DNA of 6,781 bases, taken from contig JAQICW010000561.1 of NCBI GenBank assembly GCA_027858355.1, forward strand, positions 1 through 6,781, in the 5' to 3' direction. This DNA is from Desulfobacula sp. GTDB taxonomy: Bacteria > Desulfobacterota > Desulfobacteria > Desulfobacterales > Desulfobacteraceae. Shown here piece after piece: positions 1 through 5,344 of this stretch (its first letter is position 1; every line of letters begins with the position of its first letter). The translations under genes and the position numbers were made by a program. Under the pieces are notes generated by a model, which ran no database searches, was not told where the DNA came from, and saw only the letters and a list, made by a program, of their open reading frames with translations.

Positions 1-77
1 CAAGTCCTTTCAGCTGCTCTATATAAAATTTCTTTGATCACCACAGGACATGCATCTGCATCTACCCATATATCCAT
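1..77 (-). CDS. YaiI/YqxD family (UPF0178, DUF188) protein, N-terminus only
   Basis: The minus strand from 77 downwards encodes 25 residues beginning [13 protein letters not shown] and continuing [12 protein letters not shown] before the window ends. This closely matches the conserved start of the UPF0178 family (E. coli YaiI, B. subtilis YqxD), including the DADACP motif. The family has a PIN-like fold with an acidic metal-binding pocket and no firmly established reaction. The start at 77 is chosen because family members begin right at this motif and because AAGGGG lies just upstream. The frame stays open to an ATG at 149, which would add 24 residues of low-complexity, lysine-rich sequence unlike the family. 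The rest of the gene lies beyond the left edge, so intactness cannot be judged. Family assignment is confident despite the short length. Confidence 0.85.
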   Translation of the reverse strand, partial: MDIWVDADACPVVIKEILYRAAERT

Positions 78-208
78 AATATGCCCCTTATCTGCATGCA
101 TAGTAGTTTCTCTTACTCCGTTATTACCTGATGCTTTCTTTTTTTTCATGATTCATTTTTTTTCATGCTTTTCCGGTTGGATTAAATTCAAGAATAAAAA
201 TAGCAAAG

Positions 209-233
209 AAACAGATAAAATCAAAGTCTGTTT
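209..233. repeat. AT-rich inverted repeat, possible weak terminator
   Basis: AAACAGA (209-215) and TCTGTTT (227-233) are perfect 7-bp inverted repeats with an 11-base loop, and the T run continues to 235. This resembles a weak intrinsic terminator on the plus strand, but no plus-strand gene lies upstream. It could equally act as an operator for the YaiI-like gene or be chance in AT-rich DNA. Confidence 0.25.
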
Positions 234-378
234 TTAATAAATGGGGTAACCTCCCGGTTCTAAATGTTTTATTCAGCTCATTCATAAGCGCCTCGGACAT
301 CAAAGGAAAATTTTTCCAAGCCACAAGATATTGTATCTGGAATAGATTCACAACACAGAGTATACTGCAGATATGCAA

Positions 379-432
379 CAGCCCCTCATGTCGGGTGTTG
401 CGGGGCTGGGAGCCCTATACCCCCAGCTACCC
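379..432. repeat. GC-rich overlapping inverted repeats downstream of the ester cyclase gene
   Basis: CAGCCCC (379-385) pairs with GGGGCTG (402-408), a 7-bp stem with a 16-base loop. The same G-rich segment can instead pair to the right: GCTGGG (405-410) with CCCAGC (422-427), extended by GGG (402-404) with CCC (430-432) across a two-base bulge. The two folds exclude each other. The block lies just past the stop of the ester cyclase gene (454), where a minus-strand terminator would be expected, but no U-tract follows on that strand. It stands out by base composition from the AT-rich surroundings. Confidence 0.35.
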
Positions 433-453
433 CATTAGGCAGTGACGGCTATT

Positions 454-963
454 TTACTTTTTTAGTTCTTGCATTGCCGTGGGCCAATCTTCAAGGTGAT
501 AAACCTGAACCAATTGCCCGTTTTCTACAGTGTGAATGTCTATGGTCATAATTTTAAATGATTTGCTGCCATCTGTGGGTAAACCCATAAAATCCCCATT
601 AGGTGTACCCGTTGCAATGCTCCGTACAATGACGCGATTGCCATCCTGCAACATTTCCTGGATTTCCCATTTCAAATCAGGAATGAGTTTCCAGAAGTGT
701 TGTACCTGTCCTGTCAACTGAGCTTTGCCCTTGACTTTAACGGTGCCAATTGACTTAAAATCATCCGCAAGTAATTTTCCCATTAATTCAGCAACATTTA
801 TGTCTGAATTTACAGTAAGACATTTTGAATAAAACGGTGTTACAATTTCCTTTAAATTTTGATTTGATTCCTTTGTCATGGCGGTTGTGGAAAAAGTTGT
901 CAGGAAAAACACAACCAGACAAATTGAATAAAATGGTTTAATACCTTCTTTTAAACTTTTCAT
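454..963 (-). CDS. SnoaL-like ester cyclase (NTF2-like fold) with N-terminal signal-like segment
   Basis: The 169-residue product carries a SnoaL-like/ester cyclase domain of the NTF2 superfamily over about residues 36-167. Typical landmarks are FWKLIPDLKWEIQEML (90-105), RVIVRSIATGTPNGDFMGLP (110-129) and IDIHTVENGQLVQVYHLEDW (141-160). SnoaL itself closes a ring of an aromatic polyketide; most bacterial relatives have no known substrate, so none is assigned. Residues 1-28 have lysines followed by a hydrophobic run (about 14-24) and a plausible signal peptidase site near STTA28, suggesting export. The start has AAGGAG five to six bases upstream. A second Met at 29 could be an ancestral cytoplasmic start. 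Oddly, residues 4-18 resemble residues 37-51 of the same protein. It is the last gene of the unit behind the AraC regulator, after a truncated flavodoxin and a remnant of a second ester cyclase. The family call is firm; export is likely. Confidence 0.85.
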   Translation of the reverse strand: MKSLKEGIKPFYSICLVVFFLTTFSTTAMTKESNQNLKEIVTPFYSKCLTVNSDINVAELMGKLLADDFKSIGTVKVKGKAQLTGQVQHFWKLIPDLKWEIQEMLQDGNRVIVRSIATGTPNGDFMGLPTDGSKSFKIMTIDIHTVENGQLVQVYHLEDWPTAMQELKK

Positions 964-1048
964 CCGTACTCCTTATTTTATTTTGAATGTTAATACTTTT
1001 ATTTGTTTGAAACTTACAATTTTTACGATTAAAAAAACTTGTGTCATA

Positions 1049-1402
1049 TTAAACTTCGTCTATAGCGGCCATTGTCATTGTGCGATCAGCACCCCCGTAT
1101 GTTGTAAAAGCAAGGCCGCATTTCGGGCCTGTTTCCATACGGGCATACTCGACACGATGGGATAAGGTTCGGATGCCCCAGAGAAGCGGATCAAAGGGGA
1201 CGTGCCAAAGCACGGGCGAGCCGACGCAGAGGAAGTCATAGGATAGAAAGTCAATATCATGATGCTTGGGATCAAAACCCTTGCCCACTTTCATGTAATC
1301 GGTTTCCCAGCCTTCTTTATCAAAGACTTCCCCGATCGCCTTTGCCACGAGTTCTGTGTTTCCTGTGAATGAGGAATAATAGATCAGGTTGCGACGGTTC
1401 AT
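1049..1402 (-). CDS. Flavodoxin-like protein, C-terminally truncated
   Basis: The 117-residue product begins with strand 1 (LIYYSS) and the FMN phosphate loop SSFTGNT (10-16). It continues with the 50s loop after the third strand (FLCVGSPVLWHVP, 57-69) and the fourth strand with the 90s loop (CGLAFTTYGG, 95-104). It then stops at AIDEV, within the expected fourth helix. The fifth strand and final helix, needed to complete the flavodoxin fold, are missing, whereas family members are usually about 140-180 residues. The start at 1402 has AAAGGA about nine bases upstream. The stop of the upstream ester cyclase remnant is three bases away in the same frame, so the genes were probably translated in series. 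Members bind FMN and carry electrons in the cytoplasm, but this copy may not fold. The 85 bases between its stop and the next gene are AT-rich and show no continuation in another frame. It may be a pseudogene. Confidence 0.75.
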   Translation of the reverse strand: MNRRNLIYYSSFTGNTELVAKAIGEVFDKEGWETDYMKVGKGFDPKHHDIDFLSYDFLCVGSPVLWHVPFDPLLWGIRTLSHRVEYARMETGPKCGLAFTTYGGADRTMTMAAIDEV

Positions 1403-1405
1403 TTT

Positions 1406-1516
1406 TTATTTTCCTTTCTCATTGTGCCGGCGGTCCTTTATAGGGTTAGTTTCTTTGTTGACTGTTAAAGCCTGATTGTAAAACGGTGCCACAATGTCGC
1501 GGATTGATGTACTCAT
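1406..1516 (-). pseudogene. Remnant of a second SnoaL-like ester cyclase (N-terminus only)
   Basis: An ATG at 1516, preceded by a strong ribosome binding site (GGAGG at about 1525-1529, eight bases upstream), opens a 36-codon frame starting MSTSIRDIVAPFYNQALTVN. The segment IRDIVAPFYNQALTVN aligns with LKEIVTPFYSKCLTVN (residues 37-52) of the intact ester cyclase at 454-963. Nine of the 16 positions match. Resemblance ends around residue 24, near base 1440, where the sequence switches to the leader of the flavodoxin gene and meets TAA at 1406-1408. About 100 or more codons of the original domain are therefore missing, best explained by a deletion up to the flavodoxin ribosome binding site. 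Unlike the other copy, this one has no signal peptide. It is the first reading frame after the AraC-type operator, so its translation start is probably still used. Homology is clear by eye; the deletion is inferred. Confidence 0.7.
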
Positions 1517-1547
1517 GATGATTTCCTCCTTATTTAAAGGTTATTTT

Positions 1548-1564
1548 CTTCTGGGTTTCAGAAG
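1548..1564. repeat. Short perfect inverted repeat in the operon leader
   Basis: CTTCTG (1548-1553) and CAGAAG (1559-1564) form a 6-bp inverted repeat with a five-base centre. It lies 32 bases upstream of the ATG at 1516, between the AraC-type direct repeats and the ribosome binding site. It could be a leader hairpin or part of a regulator site, or chance. Confidence 0.25.
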
Positions 1565-1602
1565 GTTGACTTAAAAATACATCGCCCTGAGGTTTGGCAA
1601 TA

Positions 1603-1631
1603 GGTCAAATTGAGCCTATTTATGGTCAAAT
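1603..1631. promoter_or_regulatory. Putative AraC-family operator: direct repeats 21 bp apart
   Basis: GGTCAAAT occurs at 1603-1610 and again at 1624-1631, same orientation, exactly 21 bp (two helical turns) apart. This is the spacing typical of the paired half-sites bound by AraC-family proteins. The site lies between the AraC-type regulator gene (ends 1652) and the first gene of the downstream unit (starts 1516). On the minus strand the proximal repeat reads ATTTGACC, whose TTGACC could double as a -35 element, as at activator-dependent promoters. No good -10 is visible at normal spacing, which is compatible with activation. The repeats are seen directly; binding by this regulator is inferred. 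An overlapping 6-bp inverted repeat (AATAGG 1599-1604, CCTATT 1615-1620) gives a second possible reading. Confidence 0.5.
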
Positions 1632-1651
1632 AAGGAAAAAAGAAAAATAAA

Positions 1652-2542
1652 TTAATCTGAGGGATGAAATCGATTGCGGAAAGCAGCCGGGGTGGTGTGG
1701 GTGTGTTTTTTGAAGAACTTAACCATATTGGTAGGTTCACTGAACCCGAGTTCGTAGGCGATTTCTTTGATAGGCCGACTCCCCTGGGCCAGCAAACGCT
1801 TTGCTTCAAGAATGACTTGCTCTTCAATGAATTCTTTGGCGGTTTTGTTTAGCACCTGGCGGGTCAATTCATTGAGTTTTTTTGACGAGACAGACAGGTG
1901 ATCCGCGTAGTAATACACATTGCGGGATTTTCCCAGATCGCGTTCAACCAATCTGCGGAAGGCGACAAAATCCTGGTAATAAGGTGCCAGCCGCCCAGTG
2001 GGTTTGTTTGCTTCTTGAATACGCTCAATATGTAACAGCATCAGGCGCAACATGTGCTGCAGTATCTCGCTGGATAATTCATCAATGGGTCTTTGGTATT
2101 CAGCCTGCATAGACAGGGTCAGATCTTTTAATTGTTGTTGTTGCTTTGCAGACAATTGAATATTTGGTGCGAATAATGTGTGTTCAAAAACTTTCAGGCT
2201 GTGAAACAGATTTAATTCGGCTGCATTGTTGTATAAGAATTCTGATGTGAATACGATGATAAAACCTTTATTCTCGGGATGGATCTGAAACTGTTGAACT
2301 TGGCCCTTGGAGACAAGCAACAAAATTTCTGTGTTGTAGGCATAATTGTTGAAGTCAATGGAATGATTGCCATCCCCTTTGGTGAAAATAAAGATGTGAT
2401 AGAAATGCACGCGCTGGGGAGATTCTAGCAATTGTTCCAGCCCGCGATTAAATAATGATTCGAATGATAATATTTCTATTCCCAACTCTGGTGAGCGAGG
2501 GTTTGAAAAATGAACATCAGGTATTGGGTTTAATATTGCCAT
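1652..2542 (-). CDS. AraC/XylS-family transcriptional regulator
   Basis: The 296-residue protein has the usual AraC-family length and layout. An N-terminal cupin-like sensor region (about 45-105) is followed by a helical linker rich in Gln (133-137). The C-terminal double helix-turn-helix domain spans about 208-293. The second helix-turn-helix shows the family signature IKEIAYELGFSEPTNMVKFF (258-277), followed by the conserved TPAAFRNRF (284-292) near the end. The first includes LSVSSKKLNELTRQVLNKTA (216-235). No inducer can be read from the sequence. The start at 2542 gives the normal domain arrangement, but no good ribosome binding site precedes it, so expression may be low. The gene sits immediately upstream of, and in the same direction as, the ester cyclase/flavodoxin unit. 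A two-half-site direct repeat in the gap makes that unit its most likely target. The family call is very secure. Confidence 0.93.
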   Translation of the reverse strand: MAILNPIPDVHFSNPRSPELGIEILSFESLFNRGLEQLLESPQRVHFYHIFIFTKGDGNHSIDFNNYAYNTEILLLVSKGQVQQFQIHPENKGFIIVFTSEFLYNNAAELNLFHSLKVFEHTLFAPNIQLSAKQQQQLKDLTLSMQAEYQRPIDELSSEILQHMLRLMLLHIERIQEANKPTGRLAPYYQDFVAFRRLVERDLGKSRNVYYYADHLSVSSKKLNELTRQVLNKTAKEFIEEQVILEAKRLLAQGSRPIKEIAYELGFSEPTNMVKFFKKHTHTTPAAFRNRFHPSD

Positions 2543-3019
2543 GGTAACACTTGCCGATCAATGCTAATGATTCTTTTCTTGACGCTGTTATAGCAGCAAT
2601 TATTCACGCCCCCATATTGTAGATATTTGAATGATATCCGATCTGAAACGATTAAAAATTCGATCTATAATTTGCCAAATACTCTACAATTCAAGTGGTA
2701 TAGTAAATCAGATATAAATTACATCAAAAAATAATACAATGCAAAAATTATTAGATAGAGATTGATTTACTCGTGACTATAGATGGTATAGGGCAGTCAA
2801 AGTCATCTGACAATTCACTGGGTATATCTTATTCAAATGATCTCCACCTAAAAAGCAATCAAAACTGTTTAAAAATAGACAGATTGAACACCCACACACT
2901 ACTTATGATCTCTTTTCTTTATATGAAAATTGATATTCATTTGGGAGTTTTGCATATACCGATATGTTCTTATCAGAGCCTTTCAGAAAATAGATTCCAC
3001 ACCTGGTAGTTAAAATTGC
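2543..3019. other. Long divergent intergenic region between the AraC and TetR genes
   Basis: This AT-rich stretch separates two divergent regulator genes. I see no supported gene in it. A 78-codon plus-strand frame at 2773-3009 starts with GTG without a ribosome binding site and resembles nothing I know. A minus-strand frame at 2903-3118 runs across the TetR promoter and operator. The left part must hold the AraC gene promoter, but no convincing -35/-10 pair is evident. The size is large for a simple divergent promoter region, so a decayed gene or a small RNA cannot be excluded. Confidence 0.4.
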
Positions 3020-3059
3020 TTGACAATAATAATACAAGCGTATTAATAAATAATATAAT
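3020..3059 (+). promoter_or_regulatory. Promoter of the TetR-sulfotransferase unit
   Basis: A consensus -10 TATAAT lies at 3054-3059. With a 17-bp spacer its -35 would be the weak AATACA at 3031-3036. A perfect TTGACA lies at 3020-3025 but is 28 bp from TATAAT; at shorter spacing it faces only poor -10 matches such as TATTAA (3041-3046). Transcription from TATAAT would begin near 3066, giving a leader of about 25 bases to the ATG at 3091, with GGAG at 3081-3084. Which -35 is used cannot be decided from the sequence. Confidence 0.55.
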
Positions 3060-3071
3060 ACGCTTGTATTA
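3030..3071. promoter_or_regulatory. Twin palindromic operators overlapping the TetR gene promoter
   Basis: TAATACAAGCGTATTA (3030-3045) and TAATACGCTTGTATTA (3056-3071) are exact reverse complements over 16 bp, separated by 10 bp. Each is also internally palindromic: TAATAC and GTATTA arms flank a 4-bp centre (AAGC or GCTT). This is what two binding sites for a dimeric TetR-family repressor would look like, with centres 26 bp apart. A perfect -10 hexamer TATAAT (3054-3059) runs from the spacer into the right-hand site, and the left-hand site covers its -35 region. Occupancy should block the promoter. The sites end 19 bases before the TetR start codon, so autoregulation of the TetR gene and its coupled downstream gene is strongly suggested. 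Confidence 0.8.
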
Positions 3072-3090
3072 ATAAATAAAGGAGACTTCA

Positions 3091-3750
3091 ATGTCATCAC
3101 AGCAAGATAATTCCACACGCAAAAGGCTGTTCAATGCAGGGATTAAAGTCTTCGCACAAAAAGGCTTTAGAGACGCTACAATAAGAGAGATATGCAAACA
3201 AGCCGGGGCTGCCAATATTAACAGCATCAACTATTATTTTGGGTCAAAAGAGATGCTCTATCGAGAAATATTGGTGCTCATTTTTTCTGAATATGACAAC
3301 TTTGATTTACAAGAGTGGGACCAAAAAACACCCCACGCTCAACTGAAGGAAATGATCTTGAATTTCTTTATGATTCTCTATAAAAACAACGCCTTTGCAT
3401 CGGATATTACGGCGATTTTTGTCAACGAGATGACAAGGCCGTCGCCTTTTATTGAGGATCTTGTAGACAAATACAATCGACCCAGAATCAAGCGGCATCT
3501 GAAAATTTTCGGTGACCTTTTGGGAGAAGGTGCAACCGAAGACATGGTACGGGACTGCCTGGTGTCTGTCTCAGGACAATTGCTTTATTACAGTTTTGCA
3601 TGGCCAGTTTTTTCCAGGCTCTTTCCGGATTATTCACCAAACAAGAACCAAGAAGCATGGGCTAACCACGTGTTTGAATTTTCAATGGGTGGGATCGCTT
3701 CCATAAAAGAAAAGTTAGAAAAAAAAAAGGAGGGGGACTATGGGGATTAA
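3091..3750 (+). CDS. TetR/AcrR-family regulator, CecR (YbiH)-like with DUF1956-type C-terminus
   Basis: The 219-residue protein opens with a TetR_N domain (about 10-60). Its helix-turn-helix is IREICKQAGAANINSINYYF (31-50), followed by the conserved GSKEMLYREIL (51-61). The C-terminal ligand domain (about 80-205) resembles the CecR/DUF1956 group, with a conserved stretch around IFVNEMTRPSP (109-119). Ligands of this group are poorly known; E. coli CecR affects antibiotic sensitivity. The ATG at 3091 has GGAG six bases upstream and sits just after a promoter covered by two palindromes that this protein probably binds, so it is likely a self-regulating repressor. The next gene starts inside its last codons (ATG at 3740, stop at 3748-3750), indicating translational coupling, and the AGGAGG that serves that gene lies within this reading frame. 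The gene looks intact. Confidence 0.9.
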   Translation: MSSQQDNSTRKRLFNAGIKVFAQKGFRDATIREICKQAGAANINSINYYFGSKEMLYREILVLIFSEYDNFDLQEWDQKTPHAQLKEMILNFFMILYKNNAFASDITAIFVNEMTRPSPFIEDLVDKYNRPRIKRHLKIFGDLLGEGATEDMVRDCLVSVSGQLLYYSFAWPVFSRLFPDYSPNKNQEAWANHVFEFSMGGIASIKEKLEKKKEGDYGD

Positions 3751-4667
3751 ATTATCTTCAGAATATTTTATTACCCAGGCAATGAAAAAAAACAGGTTTG
3801 GAAGATTTTGGCGGCCAAACATTTAAAGAGGGATTGGGTGCCCTGATCTATTCGTTGAACAATGACATTGATCTAACCGATGGGACCGCAGCCTACTTTC
3901 ATGGCCAGATTCTACAACTTCTCGTCAACCGTATTGAAATCACCCAGCTCGTGAAAGACCATCCAAAAATTTTGGATGAGAGGATTGAAGCACCTGTCTT
4001 CATTGTCGGGTTGCCACGTTCAGGCACTACTATTCTACAAACCCTTCTGGCGATGGACCCGACCTCCAGATATCTCAGAAATTTTGAAACAACAGGTCCC
4101 ATCTGTCCGCCAGTAGAACTGATTCCAGAATCGGTAGATTCAAGAATACAGGTTTGTCATGAGGCAATGGAAGGCATTTTTGCCATGGCTCCAGACCTGC
4201 GGGGGATTAACGGTATCAACTTCATGGCTCACGGTACGGCTGAGTGTCAGAACCTTATGGCCCATGAGTTTGTTCACATGGGCTGGAGCGCTGGTTCAAG
4301 TTTGTTTTCGCACGGGAACTGGGTGAGTGACTGCAACATGGAAAAAGCCTTTCAATGGCATAAGCAATTGCTTCAGGTCCTGCAATGGAAACTGCCTAAT
4401 GACCGCTGGATACTGAAAGCTCCAATGCATGTGTTTGGCTTAGATCACTTGATAGAAACCTACCCAGATTCAAAGATTGTGTTCACCCACCGAAATCCTT
4501 TTGATATCCTGCTTTCAAGAGGAACGAAAAAAAGAATGAAGACCTGGCTGAGGGATCATCCGAGATCCAGGTTCGGCAGCCACGCCTGTAAACCTGATGA
4601 ATATGGGTTAACTCTTGACAGGGAAAAAGAGCGATTTGCATTTTACCATGACCAATTCGATTTATAA
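3740..4667 (+). pseudogene. PAPS-dependent sulfotransferase family protein, frameshifted and internally shortened
   Basis: The natural start appears to be ATG 3740, with AGGAGG upstream and an 11-base overlap with the TetR gene. That frame ends at TAA 3824-3826. The domain continues one base out of phase from about 3792, because a run of eight A (3785-3792) replaces an expected seven. The frame-corrected protein has about 308 residues. It carries the 5'-phosphosulfate loop GLPRSGTTILQTLLAMDP (about 90-107), WILKAPMHVFGLDHL (223-237) and the 3'-phosphate motif FTHRNP (248-253). These are typical of the Sulfotransfer_3 group, which moves sulfate from PAPS to an acceptor. Right after HRNPFDILLSRGT it jumps to KKRMKTWLRDHPRSRFGSHA and the usual C-terminal ending FYHDQFDL. 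Roughly 70-90 residues normally found between are missing (near 4518-4532). The only start in the main frame is a TTG at 3798 without a ribosome binding site. The acceptor is unknown, and the protein is probably not functional. Confidence 0.75.
3785..3792 (+). other. A8 homopolymer causing the sulfotransferase frameshift
   Basis: ATG 3782-3784 is followed by eight A and then C. In the frame from ATG 3740 this reads MKKNRFG and soon stops; with seven A it would read MKKTGLEDFGG and join the sulfotransferase frame. The run is long enough for RNA polymerase slippage to restore some product. A classic -1 ribosomal slip here would give the wrong frame, since +1 is needed. Confidence 0.6.
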
Positions 4668-4741
4668 AAAAACAAAAGACTCTCCAGCACAGCGACGCTG
4701 GGAAAAGTGATGCAAAAGTCGAGTGCCACCCAGGACTATCG

Positions 4742-5116
4742 GAACTATCATTCGGGCAATGGCCCTATGGTAAAACACCTGTCGTGGTTCTTAGCCACAA
4801 CCCGATTTCCTTCCCCCAAAGTATCCCTGAAACGGTCAGCCATTCATCAAAATCACCACACGATCTTCTCAGTCAGCTTACGGATGAAGGAACAGAACAT
4901 GTGTATGTTGATGGTGGGATTACAATTCAGGGTTTTCTTTCTGAAGGTTTAATTAATGAAATCACTATTACAGCCATACCTGTCATTCTTGGAAGTGGGA
5001 TACCCCTCTTTGGTTCGATAAAAAATGATATTAAATTATCTCATTTAAATACAACAGCTTATGATTTCGGATTTGTACAGATAAAATATTCTGTCATTAA
5101 AAACACTAAACTATGA
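4742..5116 (+). pseudogene. RibD_C / dihydrofolate-reductase-like protein, C-terminal remnant
   Basis: From about 4742 the plus strand encodes 124 residues typical of the C-terminal two thirds of the RibD_C/YyaP-like reductase family. They include FGQWPYGKTPVVVLSHNP near the beginning and VYVDGGITIQGFLSEGLI followed by ITAIPVILGSGIPLFG in the middle and end. Family members are about 170-190 residues. The N-terminal part (roughly 50-60 residues, with the first strand, the conserved SLDGY-type motif and the catalytic start) is absent. The frame is open back to 4652 but those residues do not resemble the family, and no start codon with a ribosome binding site is present; a GTG at 4784 lies inside the domain. 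Intact members are NADPH-dependent reductases of pteridine- or pyrimidine-like substrates. Lying right behind the damaged sulfotransferase, it looks like a fragment joined by deletion. Confidence 0.7.
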
Positions 5117-5127
5117 AGTAAGCTGCA

Positions 5128-5162
5128 TGGTATTTTTTCTGGATATTGACTCAAAAATACCA
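5128..5162 (+). terminator. AT-rich inverted repeat after the reductase remnant, possible terminator
   Basis: TGGTATTTTT (5128-5137) and AAAAATACCA (5153-5162) are perfect 10-bp inverted repeats with a 15-base loop, beginning 12 bases after the stop of the RibD_C remnant. The position suits a terminator. The stem is AT-rich and the T run lies within it rather than after it, so termination efficiency is doubtful. Confidence 0.3.
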
Positions 5163-5344
5163 GGAAGGGCTGGACGAACTAAACAACGCCCAAATGAATC
5201 CTTGAAAATCTAAGGGATTTCCCAAGAAATAAACTACTCATTTTTTCAAGTGTAATGTTACCCTGAAAAGGCAAATGTATCGGAATCTTTATCACATTTA
5301 AATGCAATTTCAAAAAAATGTAAGACATGGGGGGAGGGAAGTGA

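Larger units (their letters stand above)
150..453. other. Gene-poor gap between the ester cyclase and YaiI-like genes
   Basis: About 300 bases with no supported gene. A 71-codon minus-strand reading frame (163-378) has no recognisable motif or ribosome binding site and looks accidental. The stretch holds an AT-rich inverted repeat at 209-233 and a GC-rich pair of overlapping inverted repeats at 379-432. It must also contain the promoter of the YaiI-like gene, but no convincing -35/-10 pair stands out. Confidence 0.5.

Noticed and set aside
34..237. Plus-strand frame of 67 codons at the left edge
   Set aside because: It is antisense to the well-supported YaiI-like start and has no family resemblance.
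163..378. Minus-strand frame of 71 codons between the ester cyclase and YaiI-like genes
   Set aside because: No ribosome binding site, no recognisable motif, and it runs through the inverted repeat at 209-233.
1558..1827. Minus-strand frame of 89 codons
   Set aside because: It overlaps the DNA-binding domain of the AraC regulator in another frame and is a shadow.
2773..3009. Plus-strand 78-codon frame upstream of the TetR gene
   Set aside because: GTG start without a ribosome binding site, no recognisable domain, and AT-rich composition expected to give chance frames.
2903..3118. Minus-strand 71-codon frame
   Set aside because: It crosses the TetR promoter, both palindromes and the TetR start; no ribosome binding site or family match.
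3785..3793. AAAAAAC as a classic -1 programmed ribosomal frameshift site
   Set aside because: The enzyme frame lies +1 relative to the upstream frame, so a -1 slip would not produce the sulfotransferase.
4707..4952. Plus-strand 81-codon frame overlapping the reductase remnant
   Set aside because: The alternative frame over the same bases carries clear RibD_C motifs, so this one is a shadow.
5128..5162. Inverted repeat as the end of an insertion sequence
   Set aside because: There is no transposase gene, no matching second end and no target duplication in the window; a terminator-like role is simpler.
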